DNA of 64,000 nt from JAUXFS01 sp963772635 (lineage in GTDB: Bacteria > Pseudomonadota > Alphaproteobacteria > Rhodospirillales > Defluviicoccaceae), in NCBI GenBank assembly GCA_963772635.1, contig CAVYYK010000043.1, positions 62,001 through 126,000 on the forward strand, in the 5' to 3' direction. A program made the position numbers and the translations under genes. The notes under the pieces are model-generated. The model did not search any database. It was given only the letters and a program-made list of their open reading frames with translations, and was not told the DNA's origin. Positions 55,832-64,000 of this stretch are shown here, in pieces; the stretch's first letter is position 1, and every line of letters begins with the position of its first letter.

Positions 55832-56683
55832 CGTGCAATCTCCAATAGCAGTTATTTCATGAAATACACGCTATAGAAGATTTTCGAATTTTCCTACCTG
55901 ATTGGATGGGAATAGCGCTACAACAAGCTTTACGGGATACACTTAGTTTTTCGAATTATTTCCGCGGTTGTTTGAGTTATTAATTGTGGGCCTCTTCGCG
56001 CTGTCTTGCTGCGCCTGGTGAGGAGGGACAGACCAGTCCGTTAAGGCATCCGCTTACCCTTATGCATTCACCCACCTGCCAGAGGACGCCCGTTGTAACG
56101 TGACTTAGATCACATTACATGTTAGCATTTACCGGTATAGAACCATTTTGAGCGTCGATCATAGTGCGCTGCGCGGCAAGGGGATGGCTGTACACCAAAA
56201 CCGTCAGGAGCGATCCTGTTGTGGTCTAATTTTGGATGCTTTCCGCGATTTGGGAAGCAAAGATGCTGCATCGAGCGCAAGTGGTAATCTTTCGGGATTT
56301 AAGAAATGGATTTCTCAACGGGCTGGAAACGCGGCAGTCGCGGCTATGGCTATCGAACCGCTGATCGACCACGTTAACAATAATGTAATAATGCGGGCGT
56401 GTTTTGTCTCCGGTTCGACGACGCGGTACCGCTTCACCCAAGCCACAAAGCCTACCATACGATTGCAATTCGACCACGAGCCCGATCCCCGTGTAAGCTC
56501 TTCCCAAGAACCATGGCGCAAACACTCTCTACCAGAGGATCTGCGCCCAAGAGGATAATTCTGAGAATATTAATACTACTAGCCAGAATACCAATCCACA
56601 ATTCCGTCCGATATACGTTGTAGACGATGGGTGATCAAAAATATCTTATCAAATTATTTAAATTATTTCCCGGAGGTAAGGAA
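55832..56683. other. Start of the AT-rich block, no confident gene
   Basis: About 850 bp of mixed composition. An open frame at 56148-56558 (136 codons, TTG start) has no recognisable motif, and no other frame is convincing. The sequence becomes much richer in A/T than the rest of the window from about 55850 onward, so it is probably acquired DNA or a decayed element. Confidence 0.4.
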
Positions 56684-57523
56684 ATGAATAAGACGCCTAA
56701 ACCCAACAACGTTGATGATTCGAATGCCGCTGAAAATAGCACGCCTCTGACGTGGGATGATTTAAAAAACTATCCCCTTTGGTTTGTTTCCAAAATACCG
56801 TGGCCGCTTAGGCGATTCTGCTCGTAATTTTTACGTACTAATAATTATTCCTTGGTATACTCAAGTACGAAATAATCACACCATATGGCACATTTCGCAA
56901 TATAGTAGCTCGGCCAATCTATGAGTACCATACGGATATGCTTTTTTTTCTCAGGCCGATGGCAGTATTGCTCAACTAAGGGCATTCCCCAATTATTATT
57001 ATCAAATGCACGCTAGGATCTTGCCAGTGTATAGTTCAAGAGTTTGCAAATTCCATCAAATCTGCCTACAGAATTGTTGTTGCAAACCCCAATAAGAATG
57101 TACAAATTGATGATTTCCGGGAATTAGCGGATATAAAATATCAAAATTTACCTGATCGATATGTGAATGTGTGGAATTGCAAGGGCATAAATCGAGCGCG
57201 GAAAATTGACATAAACCTTAATCCCAATTTGGAACAGTTTTCACTATTGAATGCTGATGAAGTTATCGATTTGGAACCCGGTGAAAGTCAGGTATTCATT
57301 TTAAAAGTGTCTAGGGATGCCCACCCGGGAGTATACAATATCCGTTTCTTGTTAATCCGATCAAGATGCTCTTGTTAACACGGTAACAAGAACCCATACA
57401 TTATCGCTATTCGTGCCGGATGTATTTCAAGATACTAGTGGCAACATCATTAATCATATTGACGTCGTTGCTTCGAACTTTCATGCTGAAATCGGCAAGA
57501 AAATTATTAACTCGACCAAATAG
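56684..57523 (+). pseudogene. AT-rich gene for a membrane-anchored protein, frame-broken
   Basis: ATG 56684 follows a strong GGAGGTAAGGAA and opens MNKTPKPNNVDDSNAAE. After PLRR the frame is lost; a hydrophobic stretch (VLIIIPWYT) appears in another frame. A long coherent stretch then runs from about 57000 (IVQEFANSIKSAYRIVVANPNKNVQ) through VIDLEPGESQVFILKVS to VYNIRFL. After one more shift it goes DQDALVNTVTRTHTLSLFVPDVF to TAG 57521-57523. It suggests one transmembrane anchor and a beta-rich exported domain. The family is not recognised. The breaks may be sequencing errors. Confidence 0.5.
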
Positions 57524-57689
57524 TTTTGAATAATGAGCGAATAAGTAGTCCACACGGCACGTCGATCTGAGCTTCGTCTCAAGATCAGAATTGGAGAAGA
57601 TTTGCAGTACGACGGCCAGGTCTTTTTGACGAAATTGATATCGGAAAGCCAAAACGCATTGGAAAAGCAGAAATGTTGGACCTCCCAGC

Positions 57690-59689
57690 CAAGACGCCGC
57701 CGGCTTGTTTCAAGAAAAAAGCATCGACTGGTTATGTTCACGATCGGGTGCGCTGTCGGCGAATTTGTCCGAATGTGGTGTGGCAATGCTTAGGTTTGGG
57801 AAGAGAAAAGAGGCAGTCAGATTACTGCGTGATCACTTGGTTCAATACCCGGGTGATGCTGAGGCGTACGGCCGGCTCATAGCTGTGCTTGCGGAGGATG
57901 GTACGCTTCCGAGGCAGCGTCTGTCCTCAACGAAGCAAAGATGATGGGACTTGAGGATACGTTCCATTATCTCGTCGCTAAGCTTTTTCTAGAGGAGAAA
58001 AAAACTGGAGAATCAGACGCTTGCAGGAAACGATAAATCGGGTAATGATTATGCATCCCGATAATATTGAAGCATGGAAAATTGTAATCAGCGCCTTTAT
58101 GCGTTTTGGTGAAGTTGAAAAAGGATTAAACGCGGCATTAAAGGCATGCAAATGCTGCAAGAACGATTTACCTAAGGATACGCTCGAGTTCCCAGGATAT
58201 TTATAAAGGTTTTTCGAACGGCATATACCCGGGACTTCCGAATTCTTCACAGTGGTTAAAAATGGCCTATACAGCATGCCCCAATGCGGTGCGATGGGAC
58301 ATTCGCGTGAATTGTGAAAATTCCCATATCTTACCCAATTAAGGATTTCGTCAGATCTCCGTAAAAGGTGCGCCCGTCCGAAGCAGAGGACGCCGCGAGT
58401 GCGCTTGCCGTAGTTTTAGGCGATCGCTTGCAGAGACCCTAGCTGCAAAATTGGGCCCCAGTTTGGTTCCTGAGCAGGCGAATAAAATATTGGAAATGAT
58501 TGGTGACTTATTTCTAATAGAGAAGGCGTACGATCAAGCCTATTCGTTCTATAGTAGGGCAATTGACAATAATAAAATAGAGCTATCAGAGGGTTTGTTG
58601 ATAAAGTTTTTTCTAACCGCTCTTCTTCATAGTGACGAAAAAATGAAGGAGGAATTTTTTTACCAATTTGGTCCGAAAATATGTTTAAAAGAAGATCCAA
58701 ACTGCGGGTCGGCCATTACGACCCCTCCATTACTGGGCAATTTAGCTCAACGAAGTTGACGCCAGCGTTGAAGACACATTCCGACTTATTTGGAACTATA
58801 GGCTCAAGTGGCGAAATGACTTGGTACAATTTCGATAATAGGGTTCCATTTTCCGCTAAGGCACTATTGCTTTTACTTGGAGGAATTGCTGAATTAAATA
58901 GAAATATGTCGATAGTTGGTCTAATGTTATGGGATCCAGCGCCGATCATGGACACTCTCACGTTTTCAAATTTATTTCTATGATGAAGACCTATTTTTGA
59001 TGGAGGTGAAAAGGTAGCAGAAATAGCTAAGGGCGGTATTGCAAAATATTGGCATGCTCCTATCGTTAATCATTATACATTGATAACTTCATTGCAACAA
59101 AGAAAGGAAATGTTTTTGACGGAAACGTTAAACACAAAAATTTCAACCGATTTTACACACGCGCTGTTAATGTATTCTCTTGTGAATGAATTACAAGGCG
59201 TTGATTTTGATGGTTTTTTTGTTAGGTATCGTGATCGTTTTTTCGTTGGCTTTGCCGAAGGTGGCAAGGAATATTTTTCGGATCCAGGTAGGGGGAAAAT
59301 TGTAACTGGCCAAGAATGGAGAGATGAATTAATCCATAAAATTGGCTCAGAAAAGCTATCTGTTTACGACATGAGATTGAATGAAAATCAGTTCCAGGCA
59401 GAGCTCAAATTTCGAAAGGCTCTGATATTAGGATATAGACAATATAAAATCGATGAGGCTATTAGCTTGGTCGAGGAATCAATTAAGAGTGATCCTGAAA
59501 AAGTATATGCGATTTTGGTACTAGCTCAATTTAATGGGATCATTGTACGCTATTTTGATGTTTACGATCCAACACAATTGGACGGCAGATTGATAATTCT
59601 TGGCGTTTACTGAACAGGCTGAACAAATTTTGCGAAAGAAAGGCGCAGAATGGACTATGAGTAAAAACGGCTTTTTATTTACCCGATAA
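57690..59689 (+). pseudogene. AT-rich TPR-type protein gene, frame-broken
   Basis: Successive frames read as one protein of about 650 residues. They are: LSECGVAMLRFGKRKEAVRLL (TPR-like), YASEAASVLNEAKMMGLED, INRVMIMHPDNIEAWKIVISAF, YKGFSNGIYPGLPNSSQWLKM, LVPEQANKILEMIGDLFL, TWYNFDNRVPFSAKALLLLL, FDGGEKVAEIAKGGIAKYWH, FFVRYRDRFFVGFAEGGKEYF, and the end AFTEQAEQILRKKGAEWTMS with TAA 59687-59689. About seven frame changes are needed. The start is not identifiable. Composition and codon use are unlike the neighbours, indicating transfer. Function unknown. Confidence 0.5.
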
Positions 59690-59824
59690 AACCAGCATTT
59701 TTAATTTTGAATAAGTGCAGTAGTTTTCTTGATAGAGATGTGAAGATTTTACCACTCAAGTATTTGTTCGAACCGGTCCGATGGAAGGGGGTATTCTTTT
59801 GACGCTTCGGACTTATAAGAAGTA

Positions 59825-60080
59825 GCAGATTGTTGGGACCAGATGGAGGGCGGAGAGGAAGTTGCAGGACGAGTTTGTCGGTATCGGGTGGGACCCGCGT
59901 CGGAAGGCATTGGCATTGTAGCCCTTGTCGCATGGAGGACCGAGTTGCGGGCACGCCGTTGAGCAGGTCAACGGCCACTATGCAATCTCGCCAATTTTCC
60001 GGCGGTCAGCACAAAAGCCAGGAGGAGGCAATCGCATGCCGGTCAGGGCATAGATCTTGGTGGTTCGCCGCTAGGGGAAG
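59825..60080 (-). mobile_element. IS5-family (IS427-like) transposase remnant
   Basis: Read leftward in shifting frames, pieces match the C-terminal half of IS5-type DDE transposases: TKIYALTG, a GEIA/AVDLLNGVPA segment, and CDKGYNANAFR (the DKxYDxxxxR region holding the second catalytic Asp). The pieces are separated by frame changes and lack the rest of the gene. No terminal repeats found. Confidence 0.6.
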
Positions 60081-60222
60081 TCAACATCAATGAGCTCTCC
60101 TTCCCGGATGAACAGGCCTCCAGACCTGATGTTAGAGCATTGGGGCTGTTTCGAGCCGACGTCGCGAATAGCGTTCACTCGACCACGAAAACCGAGGCTT
60201 GGATGGTTGGCAAGCCTTCTTG

Positions 60223-60480
60223 CTATGCCAGTTCGACGGCTTGTCGCAGCATTTCGTCGTTCACGTCGATGTAGCGCTGGGTGGTGCTGAGGTGCTTGTG
60301 ACCGGCGAGCGTCATGATGACCTTTGCGCTGACGCCGCTGTGGGCGAGCTTGGTGATGAACGAGCGCCTGCCGCTGTGGGACGAGCCGCCCGTGATGCCG
60401 GCACACTTATATAATATGCCGAACAGCTGGCAGAGCGTGTTTGCCGAGAATGCGGTGTGCTTCTGCGTGGGGCGCAAGGG
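60223..60480 (-). pseudogene. Tyrosine recombinase (phage-type integrase), C-terminal remnant
   Basis: About 80 residues of catalytic domain: SSHSGRRSFITKLAHSGVSAKVIMTL, then LAGHKHLSTTQRYIDVNDEML, carrying the box II Arg, the GH pair and the nucleophile Tyr. The N-terminal and core-binding domains are missing; upstream the frame runs into the hemerythrin gene's antisense-like sequence and is not coding. It marks the edge of the AT-rich block. Confidence 0.75.
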
Positions 60481-60509
60481 GGCTTCAGGCGCCCGGCTCC
60501 AAGCCGCCG

Positions 60510-61100
60510 CTACCGGCCTTCGCCGTCGTGGTGGGGTTTGAAGCTGATCGGTCCGAGGCTGACGATCTTGTCGAAAAGCGCTTGGAATTCCTCCTTGCGC
60601 CGGGTGCCGAAAACGGGGTCCAGGTAATCCTGGAAGACGGCGTCGATCTTCCCCCAGTCCGCCACCGTCAGGCAGCCGCGGGCATAGGGAAGGATCCCCT
60701 TCTCCTCCTTGAGCATGTGGGCCCATTCGAACTCGTGGTAGGTGTCGACGGCCTGTTTGAACCGCTCGAAGCCGCCCTCGTCGCCCTGTTCGTACGCCTC
60801 CAGCGCGCTCCGCAATTCTTCCATGAGCGCCTTGCCTTGGCGGTGCTGTTCTTCGAGTTCGTCGAGGACGGGGGCGAGGGAAGGGGCCCGGCGCCGGACG
60901 GCGGGAAACAGGTGCTCCGTCTCCTTGGGATGATGGAAGGCGTAGAGAAAGGAGCAGATGTAATCGAGGGCGCTGTGAAGCAGCGCGAACTGCGGCTCCG
61001 CGCCCTTTTCCTCCACGTCCCGAACGAGGTTTTCGATACAGTTCAGGATCGTCGCCAGGCAGCGATGCTCGTCCCGAATGATGCCCTCCGCCTCCTGCAC
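60510..61100 (-). CDS. Hemerythrin HHE-domain protein
   Basis: 196 residues from GTG 61100, with GGGGAG 8 bases upstream. Di-iron ligands of the HHE fold are seen in IIRDEHRCLATILN, AFHHPKETEHLFPAV, LEEQHRQGKALMEEL and DTYHEFEWAHMLKEEKGILP. Such proteins bind oxygen or nitric oxide, or sense redox state. The last about 45 residues are a helical extension. It lies next to the integrase remnant with no obvious operon partner. Confidence 0.88.
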   Translation of the reverse strand: MQEAEGIIRDEHRCLATILNCIENLVRDVEEKGAEPQFALLHSALDYICSFLYAFHHPKETEHLFPAVRRRAPSLAPVLDELEEQHRQGKALMEELRSALEAYEQGDEGGFERFKQAVDTYHEFEWAHMLKEEKGILPYARGCLTVADWGKIDAVFQDYLDPVFGTRRKEEFQALFDKIVSLGPISFKPHHDGEGR

Positions 61101-61253
61101 CGAACGTCTCCCCGTTGTTGCCAAAGAGGATAGCACAGTCGGCGGACGCGGGCGAGATCGCCGCCGTTTCGGCCTTGACCGGATCGGCGGCGGCGTCCGT
61201 AATGGTCCGATCGACGGGACACGGCAGCGGGCGTGGCGGGGCCGGCGGAGACC

Positions 61254-61875
61254 ATGGCGGACGGGCGAACCATCGGTGGATTGCGGATCCGGCGGCTGAC
61301 CGGCCGGGCGTTGCGCGAGTCCGTCGGCGAGCTTGCCCGGCTCAGGATCGAGGTGTTCCGCGAGTTTCCCTACCTCTACGACGGCGACCTCGACTACGAG
61401 GCCCACTACCTGGAGACCTACATCCGGTCGCGGGACAGCGCCCTCGTCGCCGTCTACGACGGCAAGAACATCGTCGGCGCGTCGACCGCGCTGCCGCTCC
61501 TCGACGAGACGCCGAACGTCATCGAGCCGTTCGAGCGCCACGGGATCGATCCGGCCGGGGTGTTCTACTTCGGCGAGTCGGTGCTGCTCCGCCCCTATCG
61601 CGGGCGCGGTGTCGGCGTGGTCTTCTTCGAGGAGCGTGAGGCGTGGGCGCGAACCCTCGGGCGGTTCTCCGTCGCCTGCTTTTGCGCCGTCGACCGGCCG
61701 GCGGATCATCCGCGCCGGCCGCCGGACTACGTGCCGCTCGACGGGTTTTGGCGCAAGCGCGGGTTCGAACGGATCGCCGGCATGGAGACCTGGTTCGTCT
61801 GGAAGGAGTTGGACGAGGCGGAGGCAAAGCCCGAAACGCATGCTCTACTGGTCAAAGCCGCTGGAGCCGCGATGA
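61254..61875 (+). CDS. GNAT-family N-acetyltransferase, one frameshift
   Basis: About 206 residues. The acetyl-CoA-binding motif is FGESVLLRPYRGRGVGVVFFEERE (R.GRGVG), with FWRKRGFERIAGMETWFVWKEL after it. An extra G near 61823 makes the frame run into the next gene. Removing it ends the protein at SPKRMLYWSKPLEPR with TGA at 61873-61875, matching the usual end of this GNAT group. The stop then overlaps the nitrilase start as ATGA, typical of coupled genes. The acceptor is unknown. Confidence 0.85.
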
Positions 61876-62771
61876 CGCCGACTCCCTGGCGGCTCGCCTG
61901 CTGCCAATACCCGATCGGCTTTCTCGACGATTTCGACGGATTTCGCGGAAAGATCTCGGCGCTGGTCGGCGAGGCCTGCGTCGCCGGCGCCCGGTTGCTG
62001 GTGTTTCCCGAGTACGGGGCGATGGAGCTGGCGTCGCTGCTGCCGGCGGCGGATCGCGCCGATCTCCGCCGCCAGCTCCACGGCCTGCAGCCGATGCTGC
62101 CGGCGTTCCTCGACCTGTTCGCCGGCGAGGCCCGCCGCCACGGCTGCCACATCGTCGCCCCCAGCTTTCCGGTCGGCGTCGGGGCGGAGAGCTTCGTCAA
62201 CCGTGCCCACTTCGTCGGCCCCGACGGCGGCATCGGTTTTCAGGACAAGCTCAATCTCACCCGCTTCGAATCGGAGCTCTGGGGGATCGGCGCCGGAGCC
62301 GAGCTCAAGGTGTTCGACACCGCGCTCGGCCGGCTCGCCGTCGCCGTCTGCTACGATATCGAGTTCCCGACCCTCGCCCGCGCCCAGGCCGCCGCCGGGG
62401 CCGAGCTGATCGTGGTGCCAAGCTGCACCGATGGCGAGGCGGGCCACAACCGGGTGCGGATCGCCGCCCGGGCGCGGGCGCTGGAAAACCAGTGCCTGGT
62501 GGCGACGGCGCCGACGGTGGGCGAAGCTCCGTGGTCGCCGGCGGTCGACGTCAACGTCGGCGCCGCGGGGGTGTTCGCGCCGCCCGACCGAGGCTTCCCG
62601 GCGGACGGGGTGCTGGCGCAAGGGACGTTGAACGCGCCGGGCTGGGTCTACGCCGACATCGATTTCGGGGCGGTGGCGACGCTGAGGGACGATCCGCAGG
62701 TGTTTCTCCGCCGCGACTGGCACGCCCGCGGCGGGACCACGGAGACGGTGATCGAGGAACGAGTCTCGTGA
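61872..62771 (+). CDS. Carbon-nitrogen hydrolase (nitrilase superfamily)
   Basis: 299 residues with the complete Glu-Lys-Cys triad: LLVFPEYGAME, IGFQDKLNLTRFE and VAVCYDIEFPTLAR. The family hydrolyses amides or nitriles, including polyamine and deaminated glutathione substrates. The start ATG 61872 overlaps the GNAT stop. A GNAT-nitrilase fusion does exist in some bacteria, so the uncorrected 512-codon ORF cannot be wholly excluded. Followed 24 bp later by a glyoxalase-fold gene. Confidence 0.9.
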   Translation: MTPTPWRLACCQYPIGFLDDFDGFRGKISALVGEACVAGARLLVFPEYGAMELASLLPAADRADLRRQLHGLQPMLPAFLDLFAGEARRHGCHIVAPSFPVGVGAESFVNRAHFVGPDGGIGFQDKLNLTRFESELWGIGAGAELKVFDTALGRLAVAVCYDIEFPTLARAQAAAGAELIVVPSCTDGEAGHNRVRIAARARALENQCLVATAPTVGEAPWSPAVDVNVGAAGVFAPPDRGFPADGVLAQGTLNAPGWVYADIDFGAVATLRDDPQVFLRRDWHARGGTTETVIEERVS

Positions 62772-62795
62772 GAACTGACGACAAGGAGACAATCG

Positions 62796-63218
62796 ATGAG
62801 TGACGACGTCCCGAGCATCCTTTCCCATGTTTCGATCGGCACCGACGACTTCGAGCGGGCGGTGGCGTTCTACGACCGGGTTCTGCCGACGCTGGGGTGC
62901 CGGCGGGTGGCGGAGCATCCGGGAGCGGTCGCCTACGGCAGGCGCTTTCCCGAGTTCTGGGTGCAGCGGCCGTTCGACGACGGGCCGGCGTCGGTGGGCA
63001 ACGGCACCCACGTCGGCTTCATCGCGCCTTCAAAGGAGGCGGTCGACGATTTTCACAGGACCGCGATCGCCGCCGGCGGCACCGACGACGGCGCACCGGG
63101 GCCGCGGCCGGACTACGGCGAGCCCTATTACGGCTGCTTCGTCCGCGATCCCGACGGGCACAAGATCGAGGCGACCTTCTGGGACACGGCGCTCGGCGGC
63201 ACCGGCGACACGGGCTGA
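62796..63218 (+). CDS. VOC (glyoxalase/bleomycin resistance) superfamily protein
   Basis: 140 residues: ILSHVSIGTDDFERAVAFYDRVLPTLG, THVGFIAPSKEAVDDFH and YYGCFVRDPDGHKIEATFWD, the two beta-alpha-beta-beta-beta modules with candidate metal ligands His and Glu. Function within this broad group (isomerase, dioxygenase, antibiotic binding) cannot be assigned. Likely co-transcribed with the preceding amidase gene. Confidence 0.88.
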   Translation: MSDDVPSILSHVSIGTDDFERAVAFYDRVLPTLGCRRVAEHPGAVAYGRRFPEFWVQRPFDDGPASVGNGTHVGFIAPSKEAVDDFHRTAIAAGGTDDGAPGPRPDYGEPYYGCFVRDPDGHKIEATFWDTALGGTGDTG

Positions 63219-63362
63219 CCGTTTCGCCGAAGACCCGGGACTACCCAGATCCTCCGTTTGGGTATAGACTCCTGGATGAGGTCGACCATCGGCGGAGCCG
63301 CGAGGTTTCGCAAAGCCGAACAACGGCGTGATGGCGAGTGCAACGGGAGCGTTGGGGAGCAA

Positions 63363-64000
63363 ATGGCGCGATCGGTTCCTTGGTACGCGGTTTTGCCACT
63401 GGCGGCGGCGTTTGCCGTGGCTACGGCGGCGCCCGTGGCGGCGACGGAGCACCTCTGCGATCCGACCATCAACCCGGAGAAGTTTCGGGACAAGCCGCTC
63501 GGCTACCGGTCGTTCGGCGATCGCTGCGAGGGTCTCTACGCCCAGCCGGTCGGTGCGGCGACGATGCGCGTGGTTTCGTTCACTGCCGGCCCCGCCCGCT
63601 TCGAGACCGAGGAAGCCAAACCCATCTCCATCGCCTGGCCCAAGGTGAAGGACGGGCCGGTCCGCCTCAGGGCGAAGTCGCTCAAGTCCAACCTGTACTA
63701 TCAGATGGACACCTTGCGGCCCGACACCCAGTCCTCGTTCAGCTGGCCGACGAACGTGATCAGCAGGCTGTCGATCGACGCGCGGGATCTGGGTCTCGCC
63801 GGCTGGGTGGAGGCCCGGGTCGACGGCGACACGGAGACCGTCTATCTGCCGCTCACCGTGCGCCAGGGCGGTGACGGAGAGGCGGCGCGGGACTACCGGC
63901 TGCTGATCTCCCCCGGCGAGCCGCTCAAGACCGTGTCCTGGTCCATCTACCGATACGACGAGACCGACCGGCGCTATCACGAAGTGCCGCCCGAGGCGCC
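63363..64000 (+). CDS. Exported hypothetical protein, 3' end outside the window
   Basis: An open frame of 212 codons from ATG 63363 (ribosome site GGGGAG) that continues past the right edge. Residues 6-24 form a hydrophobic signal peptide (PWYAVLPLAAAFAVATAAPVAA). After cleavage the protein is TEHLCDPTINPEKFRDKPLGY with Cys 28. The rest looks like a beta-rich periplasmic domain (VYLPLTVRQGGDGE) and matches no family I recognise. Confidence 0.75.
   Translation, partial: MARSVPWYAVLPLAAAFAVATAAPVAATEHLCDPTINPEKFRDKPLGYRSFGDRCEGLYAQPVGAATMRVVSFTAGPARFETEEAKPISIAWPKVKDGPVRLRAKSLKSNLYYQMDTLRPDTQSSFSWPTNVISRLSIDARDLGLAGWVEARVDGDTETVYLPLTVRQGGDGEAARDYRLLISPGEPLKTVSWSIYRYDETDRRYHEVPPEA

Noticed and set aside
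54402..60480. Island integrated at tRNA-Leu with an attR copy
   Set aside because: No repeat of the tRNA 3' end was found near the integrase remnant, and mlaC lies between the tRNA and the AT-rich DNA.

Overview
The window is about 64 kb of high-GC DNA from a proteobacterium. It is most likely an alphaproteobacterium, possibly of the Rhodospirillales. The reasons are an FzlA-like GST fold protein, Coq7 (ubiquinone pathway), MlaC, MsrPQ, citramalate synthase, and the style of the Psp and translation genes. This placement is inferred from protein families, not from rRNA.

Layout. 0-2.8 kb: end of mtnP, then pspF facing a pspABC operon with a clear sigma-54 promoter. 2.8-6.2 kb: arsenic operon arsR-arsC-acr3 downstream of eno. 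6.4-9.8 kb: a second ArsR unit with a metal/metalloid-type permease and a small thioredoxin-like protein, then a flavin reductase and a pirin. 9.9-18 kb: a LysR regulator facing the translation cluster thrS-infC-rpmI-rplT-pheS-pheT. 18-30 kb: glycosyltransferase, alpha/beta hydrolase, a zinc-ribbon/cyclase/ATPase/TPR signalling protein, NfeD-slipin pair, SDR, FzlA, MsrPQ, HAD phosphatase. 30.5-34 kb: phosphonate-type ABC transporter phnDCEE. 34-40 kb: a TIR-NB-ARC-TPR STAND protein with nearly identical 120-bp repeats, divergent from a trypsin-like protease, then a GYF-AIM24 protein. 40-46 kb: a peptide-type ABC transporter. 46-54 kb: EamA and CDF transporters, MIF-like tautomerase, cimA, trmJ, coq7, dsbB, YqaA, and a thioesterase split by a MITE-like element. 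54.4-55.5 kb: tRNA-Leu(CAA) and mlaC. 55.8-60.5 kb: a strikingly AT-rich block with a membrane protein, a TPR protein, an IS5-type transposase remnant and an integrase remnant. 60.5-64 kb: hemerythrin-like protein, GNAT, nitrilase-fold amidase, glyoxalase-fold protein and a truncated exported protein.

A strong technical theme is that many genes, including essential ones (eno, pheT, infC), are broken by single-base frameshifts. About 25 of these outside the AT-rich block read as one extra base, and only one reads as a missing base. This produces false fusions such as ArsC-Acr3, Eno-ArsR-ArsC and GNAT-nitrilase. I therefore annotate these genes across the shifts and treat most of the breaks as probable assembly or sequencing errors. 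The thioesterase insertion is a genuine structural disruption.

Points of most interest are the TIR-STAND protein with its repeat array, the structured MITE-like element, the two ArsR genes whose promoters predict leaderless mRNAs, and an infC that appears to start at ATA.
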